A stretch of 64,000 nucleotides of DNA from an uncultured Bacteroidales bacterium (lineage in GTDB: Bacteria > Bacteroidota > Bacteroidia > Bacteroidales > Paludibacteraceae). Within the stretch, counting starts at the first letter, position 1, and every line of letters starts with the position of its first letter. Of the stretch, positions 26,592 through 34,765 are shown one piece after another. The notes beneath the pieces were generated by a model. That model was not told the origin of the DNA, did no database searches, and saw nothing but the letters and a program-made list of their open reading frames with translations. The stretch spans positions 62,001-126,000 of the forward strand of contig ONHW01000008.1 of the NCBI GenBank assembly GCA_900317745.1, read 5' to 3'. A program made the position numbers and the translations under genes.

Positions 26592-27203
26592 TCAGTTGAA
26601 CACTTCGGTGAGGATATCGAGGGATTTGGGCATGTGGAACGACTCGATATGCGTGAGGTAGTAGTTGCAGAGTTGGTGGAGTATATCCTGTCTGGCGTGG
26701 CGCGAGAGGGCAACCGATGAAAAGTTGTCGATTATGCCGTCAGCGAACGGTGTATCCGTCAGTTCGGGAGTGCCTATACCGAGCAGTTCGGCAAGTCGGA
26801 TCATGAAAGATATATGCAAATTTTCGGGTGCAGGATTGTCGTTGAGTTCGTGGACGAAGTCAACGATAAAATCGTACATCTGCTCGTCCTGCATCGGATG
26901 TGTGAGTGTGAGCAGTAACATCTCCGTCGAAAAGAGCGCGATAGTCTGCCGGCGTATATCCGTATAGACGTTATCGGGCAGGTAGAGAGGGTCGATGCTG
27001 ACGAGCGTAGGGATCTGCCGTGTGGGCTGTGTGGAGCAGGTGAGTTCGACGATAGAGAGCGGCTGATAGGCAGCGCGTACCTTGTGTTTGCTATGTGCGC
27101 CATAGACCTGCAGCAGCAGCCGTCCTTCGGAACGGGTATAGACGTGCAGCAGCGACATCTTGTCAGAGTGGCGGCGGAGTCCGAGTACTATGGATTGTTT
27201 AAT
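26592..27203 (-). CDS. recO: DNA repair protein RecO, apparent non-ATG start
   Basis: Recombination mediator that helps load RecA with RecR. From an in-frame ATT at 27203 it has 203 residues and begins IKQSIVLGLRRHSDKMSLL, which fits the first strands of the RecO OB fold; the end ESFHMPKSLDILTEVF fits Bacteroidetes RecO. The only in-frame ATG is at 27158, which would remove the first beta strand, leaving 188 residues. A TAG lies upstream at 27282-27284. The candidate ATT directly abuts a GTTGAG micro-repeat. Zinc-finger cysteines are absent. Confidence 0.75.
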   Translation of the reverse strand: MKQSIVLGLRRHSDKMSLLHVYTRSEGRLLLQVYGAHSKHKVRAAYQPLSIVELTCSTQPTRQIPTLVSIDPLYLPDNVYTDIRRQTIALFSTEMLLLTLTHPMQDEQMYDFIVDFVHELNDNPAPENLHISFMIRLAELLGIGTPELTDTPFADGIIDNFSSVALSRHARQDILHQLCNYYLTHIESFHMPKSLDILTEVFN

Positions 27204-27277
27204 GTTGAGCGTTGAGAGTTGAGAGTTTGAGAAGCCTACCCCCTGCCCCTCCCTGAAGGGAAGGGAGTGTTGAGGGT
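27204..27277. repeat. Composite micro-repeat spacer between recX and recO
   Basis: The whole junction is repeat: GTTGAG units, a GC-rich palindromic element (CCCTGCCCCTCCCTGAAGGG), then more GTTGAGGGTTT. The stretch 27227-27272 is identical over 46 bp to 28235-28280 inside the prmC coding sequence. Confidence 0.92.
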
Positions 27278-27745
27278 TTAACTATTTAACGTTTGTGTAA
27301 CAAACTGCAGATCATCGTAGGTGTATCCACGCTGGAGCATGAAACGCAGTTGCTTCTGTCGGTCCTGTCCGCGCTTGGACAGGAGAAGCTTGCGTATATT
27401 GGCGTTGTAGGTATCGGTGTCGATATTACCGATAGCGTCGTTGATGAGTTCGTCGGGCAGGTGTTTGGCACGCAGACCCATGATAATCTTCATGCGTCCC
27501 CACGCCTGAAAAGCCACTTTATCGTGGACGAACGCCCGGCAGTAGCGTGCATCGTTGATATAGGACTGCTGCTGCAGTTTGTCGATGATTGCGTCGGTTT
27601 GTTCGCAGGTAGCGCCTAAGCGGGAGAGCAGTTGTTGCACATCCGCTGTGCATCGTTCGGCGGTGGCACAGTAACGTTGTGCTCGCGAGAGGAGCGCATC
27701 GGTGTCAACGGGAAAATCGGGCATGAATGAATCGTTGTTTGCCAT
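27278..27745 (-). CDS. recX: RecX-family regulatory protein
   Basis: 155 residues, mostly helical. SYINDARYCRAFVHDKVAF and AWGRMKIIMGLRAK match the RecX three-helix repeats; members bind RecA and modulate filaments. The start overlaps prmC by 41 bp; an ATG at 27724 is an alternative giving 148 residues. recA is not in the window. Confidence 0.85.
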   Translation of the reverse strand: MANNDSFMPDFPVDTDALLSRAQRYCATAERCTADVQQLLSRLGATCEQTDAIIDKLQQQSYINDARYCRAFVHDKVAFQAWGRMKIIMGLRAKHLPDELINDAIGNIDTDTYNANIRKLLLSKRGQDRQKQLRFMLQRGYTYDDLQFVTQTLNS

Positions 27746-28583
27746 AGCTGTCTGTGAGGCATTGTGCCTCGTAACCTGATTGTTGCATGAGTGTGATCAT
27801 CTCGTTGCCGAGATGTTCGTTGATCTCGAACCACAGCTCGTCGGCGGCATGCAGTTCGGCAATCCGCCGGTAGAAGATCAGCGGGTCGTTCTCGGGCACG
27901 AACAGAGCTTGTGCGGGTTCGTGCAGGAGGGTGTTGGCGGTCATTGAGTCTTGCTCCGACGGACGTATATATGGCGGATTGCTGACGATAAGGTCGTAGT
28001 GTCCGATATCGTCGGTGAGTATATCCGCATAGAAGAAGTGTACATCGAGATTGTTGCGCGTGGCATTGGTGCGTGCTATGCTGAGTGCCTCGCGACTGTT
28101 GTCGAGTCCGGCAACCTGCCACTCGGGGTGCCGCTGCTTGAGCGCCAGGGCTATGCAGCCGGAGCCGGTGCCGAGGTCTAATATGTTGAGGGACATCCCC
28201 CGACCCCTTCTCAGAAGGGGAGAAGAGTTGAGGGTTGAGAAGCCTACCCCCTGCCCCTCCCTGAAGGGAAGGGAGTGTTGGTTGCAGATGAGGGTGACGA
28301 GTTCGGCGGTTTCGGGACGGGGAATGAGCGTGGCGGGAGTGACCTTCAGATCCAAACCAAGCCACTCAGTATGACCGAAAATATACTGCACAGGGACGTA
28401 CTCGGATAATTTTTTTAAAATTATTTCTAATTCTGGTATATTTTTTGTACCTTTGTGCATGCTGACGTCAAAACGGTTCATTCCGGTTGTTTCCTCGATG
28501 ATCCAGAACGCCAGTTCGCGTGCCTCTTGAGGCCCGTATAACGGGGTAAGCCGGGTGACAATATGTTCGAGAATCGCTTTCAC
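27705..28583 (-). CDS. prmC: Peptide chain release factor N5-glutamine methyltransferase
   Basis: 292 residues from GTG at 28583. The enzyme methylates the GGQ glutamine of release factors. LIPRPETAELV, DLGTGSGCIAL and SNPPYIRP (about 201-208) are diagnostic. Residues about 101-132, between LVTLIC and ILDLGTGSG, are an in-frame insert from a GC-rich repeat (DNA 28186-28285). The promoter -7 box ends at 28588, so a GTG start at 28583 would be nearly leaderless; an upstream TTG at 28598 lies in the promoter itself. Confidence 0.9.
   Translation of the reverse strand: MKAILEHIVTRLTPLYGPQEARELAFWIIEETTGMNRFDVSMHKGTKNIPELEIILKKLSEYVPVQYIFGHTEWLGLDLKVTPATLIPRPETAELVTLICNQHSLPFREGQGVGFSTLNSSPLLRRGRGMSLNILDLGTGSGCIALALKQRHPEWQVAGLDNSREALSIARTNATRNNLDVHFFYADILTDDIGHYDLIVSNPPYIRPSEQDSMTANTLLHEPAQALFVPENDPLIFYRRIAELHAADELWFEINEHLGNEMITLMQQSGYEAQCLTDSYGKQRFIHARFSR
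28186..28285. repeat. Repeat inserted in frame in prmC
   Basis: Two palindromic parts, CCCCTTCTCAGAAGGGG and CCCTGCCCCTCCCTGAAGGG, are joined by GTTGAGGGTTGAG. The second part belongs to the 46-bp identity with the recX-recO spacer. It encodes about 32 residues and keeps the frame open. Confidence 0.9.
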
Positions 28584-28587
28584 GCTG

Positions 28588-28618
28588 CAAAGATACAAAA
28601 AAAAGTTGAGATTTGCAA
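28588..28618 (-). promoter_or_regulatory. -33/-7 promoter of prmC
   Basis: Minus strand TTGCAAA (28618-28612), 16 bp, TATCTTTG (28595-28588). The GTG start begins 5 nt downstream. Confidence 0.8.
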
Positions 28619-28639
28619 ATATTTTTGAAAAAAGAAGAT

Positions 28640-28842
28640 AGACCGGCTGCGCCTGACAGAAGACAGACCGCTACGCTGACAGAAGACAGACTGCTACGCT
28701 GACAGAAGACAGACCGCTCGCGTAGCTCGCTGAGAGAATATAGACAGAATAAGTCTATCAGTGAAACGGTCTGTCAGTGAAGCGGTCTGTCAGTGAAACG
28801 ATCTGTCAGCGAAGCGGTCTATCAGTGAAACGGTCTAACAAA
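28640..28842. repeat. Inverted pair of AGACCGCTACGCTGACAG repeat arrays upstream of ribD
   Basis: The left half has tandem AGACCGCTACGCTGACAGA units; the right half has CTGTCAGTGAAGCGGTCT units, their near reverse complement. The transcript could fold into a long imperfect hairpin ending just before the ribD ATG. No FMN riboswitch motif is present. Confidence 0.85.
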
Positions 28843-28845
28843 AGT

Positions 28846-29877
28846 ATGACAGATTCTGATTATATATTACGTTGTCTGGAGTTGGCTGCCAACGGGGAGT
28901 ATTACGTTGCGCCTAATCCTATGGTAGGTGCGTTGCTGGTTGATCCGGCAACCGACCGAGTTGTAGCCGAAGGCTGGCACCGGCAGTACGGCGGTCCGCA
29001 TGCCGAGGTAGAGTGTTTTCGTGCGGCAGACGCGCGTATGGCAGGTCTGACCGAGGCAGAGAAAGCCGCCCGGTACAGCAGCCTGACATTGTATGTGTCG
29101 CTTGAGCCGTGTTCGCACTACGGCAAGACACCGCCTTGCGCCGACCTGATTGTGAAAAAAGGTGTGCGTCGTGTAGTGGTGGGCATATTGGATCCTAATC
29201 CGCAAGTGTCGGGCAAAGGTGTTCAGAAGTTACGCGACGCGGGCATAGAGGTGACGGTTGGTGTGGAGCAGGCGGCGTGCCGGAGGCTGAACAAGCGGTT
29301 CCTGTGTCTGCACGAGAAGCACCGCCCGTACGTGATACTGAAGTGGGCACAGACGGCAGACGGGTTTGTGGATAGCAGAGAGTCGAAAGCCGAAAGTCAG
29401 CCGCTGGTGATATCCACGCCGGTGACGAAACAGATCGTGCACCAGATGCGTGCCGAGAACATGGCTATCATGGTAGGAACGCGTACCGCACTGCTGGACA
29501 ACCCGTCGCTGCTGACCACCCGTTGGCCCGGGCGCAACCCCGTGCGTGTGGTGTTGGACAGACACCACCGCATACCAAAAGATGCCAAGATCTTCTCGGG
29601 CGATGCACCGACGATCGTCTATAGCGAGCGCACGGACTGGGAGTACGTACTCGGCGACCTGGCGCAGCGCGGCATACACTCGGTGCTGGTGGAGGGCGGA
29701 CCGACACTGCTGCGGCATATACTGCAGACGGGTATATGGGACGAGATGCACGTTGAGGTAGGTGCTATGACGATCGGCAGCGGTGTGCTGGCACCCGAGG
29801 TTGAACTGCCGGATACGTACGAGCAGGTAGGGGAGGCTAAACTATACACGATTGACAATTTGCACGAATACGAATAA
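28846..29877 (+). CDS. ribD: Bifunctional riboflavin deaminase/reductase
   Basis: 343 residues from ATG 28846; upstream codons are repeat-derived. The N-terminal deaminase has zinc ligands H52 (with E54, PHAEVE), C89 and C98 (EPCSHYGKTPPC). The C-terminal reductase begins near PYVILKWAQTADGF and includes MVGTRTALLDNPSLLTTR and LVEGGPTLL. It catalyses the second and third riboflavin steps. Residues 177-185 (SRESKAESQ) are an insert encoded by an AGTCGAAAG micro-repeat. Confidence 0.94.
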   Translation: MTDSDYILRCLELAANGEYYVAPNPMVGALLVDPATDRVVAEGWHRQYGGPHAEVECFRAADARMAGLTEAEKAARYSSLTLYVSLEPCSHYGKTPPCADLIVKKGVRRVVVGILDPNPQVSGKGVQKLRDAGIEVTVGVEQAACRRLNKRFLCLHEKHRPYVILKWAQTADGFVDSRESKAESQPLVISTPVTKQIVHQMRAENMAIMVGTRTALLDNPSLLTTRWPGRNPVRVVLDRHHRIPKDAKIFSGDAPTIVYSERTDWEYVLGDLAQRGIHSVLVEGGPTLLRHILQTGIWDEMHVEVGAMTIGSGVLAPEVELPDTYEQVGEAKLYTIDNLHEYE

Positions 29878-29892
29878 AAAATCCGAATAAAT

Positions 29893-29923
29893 TTGCATTT
29901 ATGCAAAAAAATGCGTATCTTTG
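29893..29923 (+). promoter_or_regulatory. -33/-7 promoter of the envelope biogenesis run
   Basis: TTGCATT (29893-29899), 16 bp, TATCTTTG (29916-29923). It rules out the upstream ATG at 29901. Confidence 0.8.
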
Positions 29924-29942
29924 CAGGAAAATCACGATGCTA

Positions 29943-30797
29943 ATGAAACGAACACGAAGAGTATATATCATTCTTGCCGGTTGTGCGCTGATAGGTTTGA
30001 GCGGTTGCAACCTGCTGCAGCGCGATGCGAAAGAGGGTGCTGTGGTGCAGGTGGGCAACAACTACCTGTACGCGGAGGATCTGGCAGCCGTGACGCAGCG
30101 TGCTACCACGCCGGAGGACAGTGCGCGTTACGCGGAGGCGTTCATCCGCCGCTGGGCAACGGATATATTGCAATACCAGGAGGGCAAGAGCCATAGCACG
30201 CCGGAGATAGAGGCGCTGGTGGAGGATTATCGCCGGAGTCTGTATGTGGCGGAGTATGAGCGTTACGTGGTGGACAAACGTATGCCCAAGACGGTGAGCG
30301 ATGCGGAGGCGGACACGTTCTATGTGCACAACACCGACCGGTTCATCCTGCAGGAGAACATCTTACGCGGTGCGCTGCTGGTTATTCCCCGAGATGCGCC
30401 ATTGCAGCCCGAACTGAAGAAAAGACTGACCGATCTGACAGACGAAGAGAACCTGGAGTATATAGAGAAGTATGCCTACCAGTATGCGTCGGGTTACGAG
30501 TTGTTCACTGAGCAGTGGCGCACGGGCAACCAGATACTGATTCGTATGCCAACGAACAACTGGCAGAAGACCTTGGCAGCGGGCAAGCAGTATGCGGAGC
30601 AGGACTCGACCTCGCTGTACCTGCTGCAGGTGACGGACTGCCGGTTGGCGGGTGAGCCTATGCCGGTGGATTATGCGCGCGAGGCGATAGACAAGATCAT
30701 CCTGTCGCAGCGGCGGGTAGCGTTCTTGCAACAGCAGCGCAAGCAACTATACGATGAGGCAGTGAAATTCGGAAAAGTAAAATTTGATATTGAATGA
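29943..30797 (+). CDS. Lipoprotein preceding the SurA-like gene
   Basis: 284 residues with lipobox LSGC after a basic, hydrophobic signal. The body is helical, with VVQVGNNYLYAEDL near the N-terminus as in SurA/PpiD-type chaperone segments, but no parvulin domain is evident. It overlaps the next gene by 4 bp (ATGA), so the two products are probably translated together and may both assist outer-membrane protein folding. An ATG at 29937 is an alternative start. Confidence 0.8.
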   Translation: MKRTRRVYIILAGCALIGLSGCNLLQRDAKEGAVVQVGNNYLYAEDLAAVTQRATTPEDSARYAEAFIRRWATDILQYQEGKSHSTPEIEALVEDYRRSLYVAEYERYVVDKRMPKTVSDAEADTFYVHNTDRFILQENILRGALLVIPRDAPLQPELKKRLTDLTDEENLEYIEKYAYQYASGYELFTEQWRTGNQILIRMPTNNWQKTLAAGKQYAEQDSTSLYLLQVTDCRLAGEPMPVDYAREAIDKIILSQRRVAFLQQQRKQLYDEAVKFGKVKFDIE

Positions 30798-32137
30798 AGA
30801 AGATACTGTATATATGTATGCTGATGTTCGCCGTGTCGTGCATGGCTGACGAGAACATCATTGACGAAGTGATCTGGATCGTAGGTGACGAAGCTATCCT
30901 GCGATCGGAGGTGGAGGAGGAACGGCTGCGTGCGCAGTACGAGGGTCAGGCTATCCCCGGTGACCCGTATTGCGTTATACCCGAGCAGTTGGCTGTGCAG
31001 AAGCTGTTTTTGCACCAGGCGGAGCTGGACTCGGTAGAGGTGTCGGAATCCACGGTGAGCCATCAGGTGGATATGCGTATGAACTATTACATCTCGCAGA
31101 TCGGTTCGAAGGAGAAGATGGAGGAGTACTTCCGCAAGACGAGTTCGGAGATCCGTGAGGAAATGATGAAGAACGTCCGTAACCAGATGGTTATCCAGCA
31201 GATGCAGCAGAAGCTGACGGCAAACATCAAACCTACGCCCGCCGAGATACGCCGTTATTACAACAGTCTGCCGATAGACTCTATCCCCATGATGCCAGCG
31301 GAGGTAGAGGTGCAGATACTGAGTTTCGTTCCACCCGTGCCGGTAGAAGAGACGGAGCGTATCAAGTCTCGTCTGCGCGAGTTCACGGAGCGTGTGATGA
31401 ACGGTTCGGCAGACTTCTCGATGTTAGCGCGGTTCTACTCGGAGGACACCGAGAGCGCGAAGCATGGCGGTGAGTTGGGGTTTGTAGGTCGCGGACAGTT
31501 GGTGCCGGAGTTTGCGGATGTGGCGTTCAGCCTGAACGACCCGAAGAAAGTGAGCCGCATTGTGGAGTCGGAGTACGGCTACCATATCATCCAGCTGATA
31601 GAGAAGCACGGCGAGCGAATCAACTGCCGGCATATACTGCTCAAGCCGCGCGTGTCGGCTACCGACAAGATCAATGCTATCCATCGGCTGGACAGTATAG
31701 CCCAAGCCATACGTGCAGACAGTCTGACGTTTGAGCAGGCGATCATCCTATATTCGCAGGACAAGAACACCGCCATGAACGCGGGACTGATGACCAACCC
31801 GAACACCGGCGCATCGAAGTTCGAGTACCAGGATCTGCCAGCCGAGGTAGCCAAGCAGATCTACGGGATGAAGGAGGGAGACATATCCGAGCCGTTCGTA
31901 ATGATGGATCCGACGAAGAACAAAGAGGTGTGCGCGATTGTCAAGCTCAAGCACAAGACGGATGTGCACCGCGCCAACCTGACGGACGATTTTCAGGCAG
32001 TCAAGTCGATGCTGATACAGAAGCAGTCGGCGGAGTTCATCCATAACTGGATCATCAAAAAGCAGAAAGAGACGTACATACAGATCGACCCTCGCTGGGC
32101 AGGGTGTGATTTTCAGTTTCCGAATTGGGTGCATTAA
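30794..32137 (+). CDS. SurA-like periplasmic peptidyl-prolyl isomerase (two parvulin domains)
   Basis: 447 residues with a signal sequence. N-terminal SurA-like helices (DEVIWIVGDEAILRSEVEEE) are followed by a parvulin domain (about 170-275: ARFYSEDTESAKHGGELGF) and a second more degenerate one (about 278-385: CRHILLKPRVS). The likely role is a chaperone for outer-membrane beta-barrel proteins. The Cys at AVSC could also be a lipobox. Followed by the OstA-like gene in the same run. Confidence 0.9.
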   Translation: MKKILYICMLMFAVSCMADENIIDEVIWIVGDEAILRSEVEEERLRAQYEGQAIPGDPYCVIPEQLAVQKLFLHQAELDSVEVSESTVSHQVDMRMNYYISQIGSKEKMEEYFRKTSSEIREEMMKNVRNQMVIQQMQQKLTANIKPTPAEIRRYYNSLPIDSIPMMPAEVEVQILSFVPPVPVEETERIKSRLREFTERVMNGSADFSMLARFYSEDTESAKHGGELGFVGRGQLVPEFADVAFSLNDPKKVSRIVESEYGYHIIQLIEKHGERINCRHILLKPRVSATDKINAIHRLDSIAQAIRADSLTFEQAIILYSQDKNTAMNAGLMTNPNTGASKFEYQDLPAEVAKQIYGMKEGDISEPFVMMDPTKNKEVCAIVKLKHKTDVHRANLTDDFQAVKSMLIQKQSAEFIHNWIIKKQKETYIQIDPRWAGCDFQFPNWVH

Positions 32138-32265
32138 GGTTGAGTGTTGAGTGTTGAGTGTTTAGTGTTGAGCGTTTAGAGTTGAGTGTTTAGAGTTGAA
32201 AAGTTAATAGTGTTGCTGGTAGTCGGCTTGTTGTCAGTTGTCAATTGTCAATTGTCAATGAGTCA
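32138..32265. repeat. Micro-repeat tract entering the OstA-like signal peptide
   Basis: GTTGAGTGTTTAG units (32138-32200) are followed by TTGTCAGTTGTCAATTGTCA units (32230-32257). The first contains the likely GTG start at 32186 and the second encodes the end of the signal peptide. Confidence 0.8.
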
Positions 32266-33868
32266 GACGTTGGTGTATCTGGAGCGGGCGGATAATCTGC
32301 TGTTTGATCAGGAGAAGCTGCCGGATGCACGGATCGTGGTGGGTAACGTGTTGTTTCGCCACGATGAGGCGCTGATGTACTGCGATAGTGCGAACTTCTA
32401 CGAAGGCAGCAACTCGCTGGAGGCTTTCGGGCACGTGAAGATGGTACAGGGTGATACGCTGACCGGTTATGGCGACAAACTGCTGTACAGCGGCAATACG
32501 AAGATAGCGCGGCTACGGCAGAACGTGCGGCTCATCCACCACGAGGCGGTGCTGACCACCGACAGTCTGAACTACGACAGGACGAACGATATAGCGTATT
32601 ACTTCTCCGGCGGAAAGATCGTGGATGATCTGAACATCCTGACCTCTCGCTGGGGACAATACACGCCGTACAACAAACATGCAGCGTTCCGCGACAGCGT
32701 GCATCTGGTCAATCCGCGGTTCACGATGGATACCGATACGCTGCTGTACAACACCGAGACGCACGTGGCGCAGCTGGTGAGTCCGACCAAGGTGTTGTAT
32801 GAGCAAGAGACAACGATCTACTCCTCCAACGGCCTGTACAACACCAAGACCGAGGAGTCGCAGTTGTTTGACCGCTCGCAGGTGATACATACCGACGGGA
32901 TGTACCTGACGGGTGACACGATCTATTACGACAAGAAGTTGTCCTACGGCCGGCTGTACGGCAATATAGAGGTTGTTGACTCGGCGGAGCAGGTTACGCT
33001 GCGCGGCCATTACGGCGAGATGTACGAGAGCGGTTCTTCTGCCACGGCTCGTCCCGATTGGGGTTCGCACGGGTTTGCCACCAATGAGGCACTGCTGGAG
33101 CACTGGGGCGACAGTCTGCACACGTATATGCATGCGGACACGTTGTTTACGGAGGAAATAGCCTTGGCAGACACCTTGCCCGAGGACAGCACCTACCGCC
33201 GTGTGCGTGCGCATCATAACGTACGAATCTACCGCGAAGATATGCAGGGCGTGTGTGACTCGGCAGTGTATTTAGGCAACGATTCCATCGGCAAGATGTA
33301 CGGTGCGCCCGTATGCTGGAACGAGAACAACCAGGTGTCGGCGGACAGCATATATGTATATTTCCGCAATGATGAGATCGATTATGCCCACGGGATGGGT
33401 TCGGCTATCTGCATCCAGCAGCACGACCTGCTGCACTACAACCAGATGAGCGGTAAGGAGATCATTGCCCATGTGCGTGACGGTGACGTGTATCAGGTGG
33501 ATGTGAACGGCAATGCGGAGACCGTGTTCTTCCCAGTGGATAAGGCGGACAACACCTTGAGCGGCTGTAACCGGACGCAAAGCAGTTTTGTGAAAGTGTT
33601 TATGGAGAACCGCGAGGTTCACCACGTGCTGTTCACGACCGCGACCACGGGTACGATGTATCCGATGGATCAGGTGAGTGACGCAGTGATGCATCTGGGT
33701 GTGTTCTTCTGGGCGGAGGATGAGCGTCCGCGTGTGCCGGCAGATGTGCTGCTCAGTGTGCCGCGTACGCCCAGGGGCGAAAAGAAAGCTGTGAGTGCCG
33801 CCAGCGAAGAAGAGCCGGAGCAGAACAAACAGTCCTCACCGGCGAACGGCAGCCTGAAGGTCAAATAG
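32186..33868 (+). CDS. OstA/LptA-like LPS transport protein
   Basis: 560 residues. After a signal peptide (LIVLLVVGLLSVVN) the protein shows repeated short beta-strand units with D-x-L-x-Y and NV-x-L-x-H patterns (GDTLTGYGDKLLYSG, AVLTTDSLNYDRTN), as in OstA/LptA beta-jellyrolls. It probably bridges LPS across the periplasm or helps assembly. The start is uncertain: GTG 32186 gives a basic n-region; both it and the cleavage region derive from micro-repeats. The C-terminal tail is Ser/Glu-rich. Confidence 0.85.
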   Translation: MFRVEKLIVLLVVGLLSVVNCQLSMSQTLVYLERADNLLFDQEKLPDARIVVGNVLFRHDEALMYCDSANFYEGSNSLEAFGHVKMVQGDTLTGYGDKLLYSGNTKIARLRQNVRLIHHEAVLTTDSLNYDRTNDIAYYFSGGKIVDDLNILTSRWGQYTPYNKHAAFRDSVHLVNPRFTMDTDTLLYNTETHVAQLVSPTKVLYEQETTIYSSNGLYNTKTEESQLFDRSQVIHTDGMYLTGDTIYYDKKLSYGRLYGNIEVVDSAEQVTLRGHYGEMYESGSSATARPDWGSHGFATNEALLEHWGDSLHTYMHADTLFTEEIALADTLPEDSTYRRVRAHHNVRIYREDMQGVCDSAVYLGNDSIGKMYGAPVCWNENNQVSADSIYVYFRNDEIDYAHGMGSAICIQQHDLLHYNQMSGKEIIAHVRDGDVYQVDVNGNAETVFFPVDKADNTLSGCNRTQSSFVKVFMENREVHHVLFTTATTGTMYPMDQVSDAVMHLGVFFWAEDERPRVPADVLLSVPRTPRGEKKAVSAASEEEPEQNKQSSPANGSLKVK

Positions 33869-33915
33869 ACCCAAGACGGCATAACGAACATAATGAAAAT
33901 ATAATCACAACAATA

Positions 33916-34629
33916 ATGAAGAAACTATCAACAATCCTCTTAGCCCTGCTGCTGGCAGTCAGTCTGTCGGCACAGGAAGAAATGGGCGGTCTGGGCTTCC
34001 ATATCGGTTTTGCCGCGCCTACGCTGCGCGTGAACAGTCCGACCACGAAAACGCTGGAAACCATCCCTATGAACGGTGTGAAAGTCGGTTTAAGTTACGA
34101 TGCCACGATCATCAAAGGTTTTGGTACGACACTGGGCTTGAACTACACGTTCGGCACGTATCACTCCAAGTGGTCGAGCGTGAGCGAAGGCGGTTACTCC
34201 ACCGCTCAAACCAGTTACCGTGACACGTATCAGGGTTTGGAGATCTTCTGCGACTGGCAGTACAAGTTCGAGATAGCGGGTGACACGTACGTAATGCTCT
34301 ACACGGGTCCGACGATCCAGGTACACCTCTCGCTCAAGGAGCAGCAGTATCTTCGTTCGGGTGATGAAACAACGCGCCAGACACGCTACGGCTACGAGTA
34401 CCGCGACAACGAGGCGTTTGAGGACTACAAACGCGTGAATGTGACCTGGGGCGTGGGAGCAGGATTCCAGTACAGGCAGTTCTTCCTGCGTGGCGGGTAC
34501 GACTTCGGTTTGTTCAATCCGTTCCGCTACGACACGTTCCGTGCCATGGGTGTGGATTCCGACTTATACACCCGCGGTCGCTTCGACCAGTGGCAGATCA
34601 AACTCGGCTTGTATCTCTTGCAGTTCTAA
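33916..34629 (+). CDS. Small outer-membrane beta-barrel protein
   Basis: 237 residues. The signal peptide ends at LSAQ. The rest alternates aromatic and polar residues (GTTLGLNYTFGTYHSKW, FQYRQFFLRGGYDFGLF) and ends in GLYLLQF, a C-terminal Phe typical of barrels sent to the BAM complex. Its cargo or binding partner is unknown. It lies 47 bp after the OstA-like gene in an envelope cluster. Confidence 0.8.
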   Translation: MKKLSTILLALLLAVSLSAQEEMGGLGFHIGFAAPTLRVNSPTTKTLETIPMNGVKVGLSYDATIIKGFGTTLGLNYTFGTYHSKWSSVSEGGYSTAQTSYRDTYQGLEIFCDWQYKFEIAGDTYVMLYTGPTIQVHLSLKEQQYLRSGDETTRQTRYGYEYRDNEAFEDYKRVNVTWGVGAGFQYRQFFLRGGYDFGLFNPFRYDTFRAMGVDSDLYTRGRFDQWQIKLGLYLLQF

Positions 34630-34765
34630 AGACCCACCCCCTGCCCCTCCCTCAAATTCACCCCACTTCCGTTGGTCGCAGGGACCCCGATAGGGAGGGG
34701 AGTGAATAGCCATAGCAAGAACAAGGCAGACTATCGACTTTTGACTATCGACTATCGACTAAAAA
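34630..34765. repeat. GC-rich element and CGACTATCGACT spacer before dnaG
   Basis: CCCCTGCCCCTCCCT and GATAGGGAGGGGAGTG flank a central segment (34637-34705). TATCGACTTTTGACTATCGAC units (34731-34762) then run to the dnaG start. Confidence 0.8.

Noticed and set aside
28640-28845. FMN riboswitch upstream of ribD
   Set aside because: The conserved AGGNTCTTC and GGGCAGGGTG blocks are missing; the region is a repeat array. The ribE leader also lacks them.
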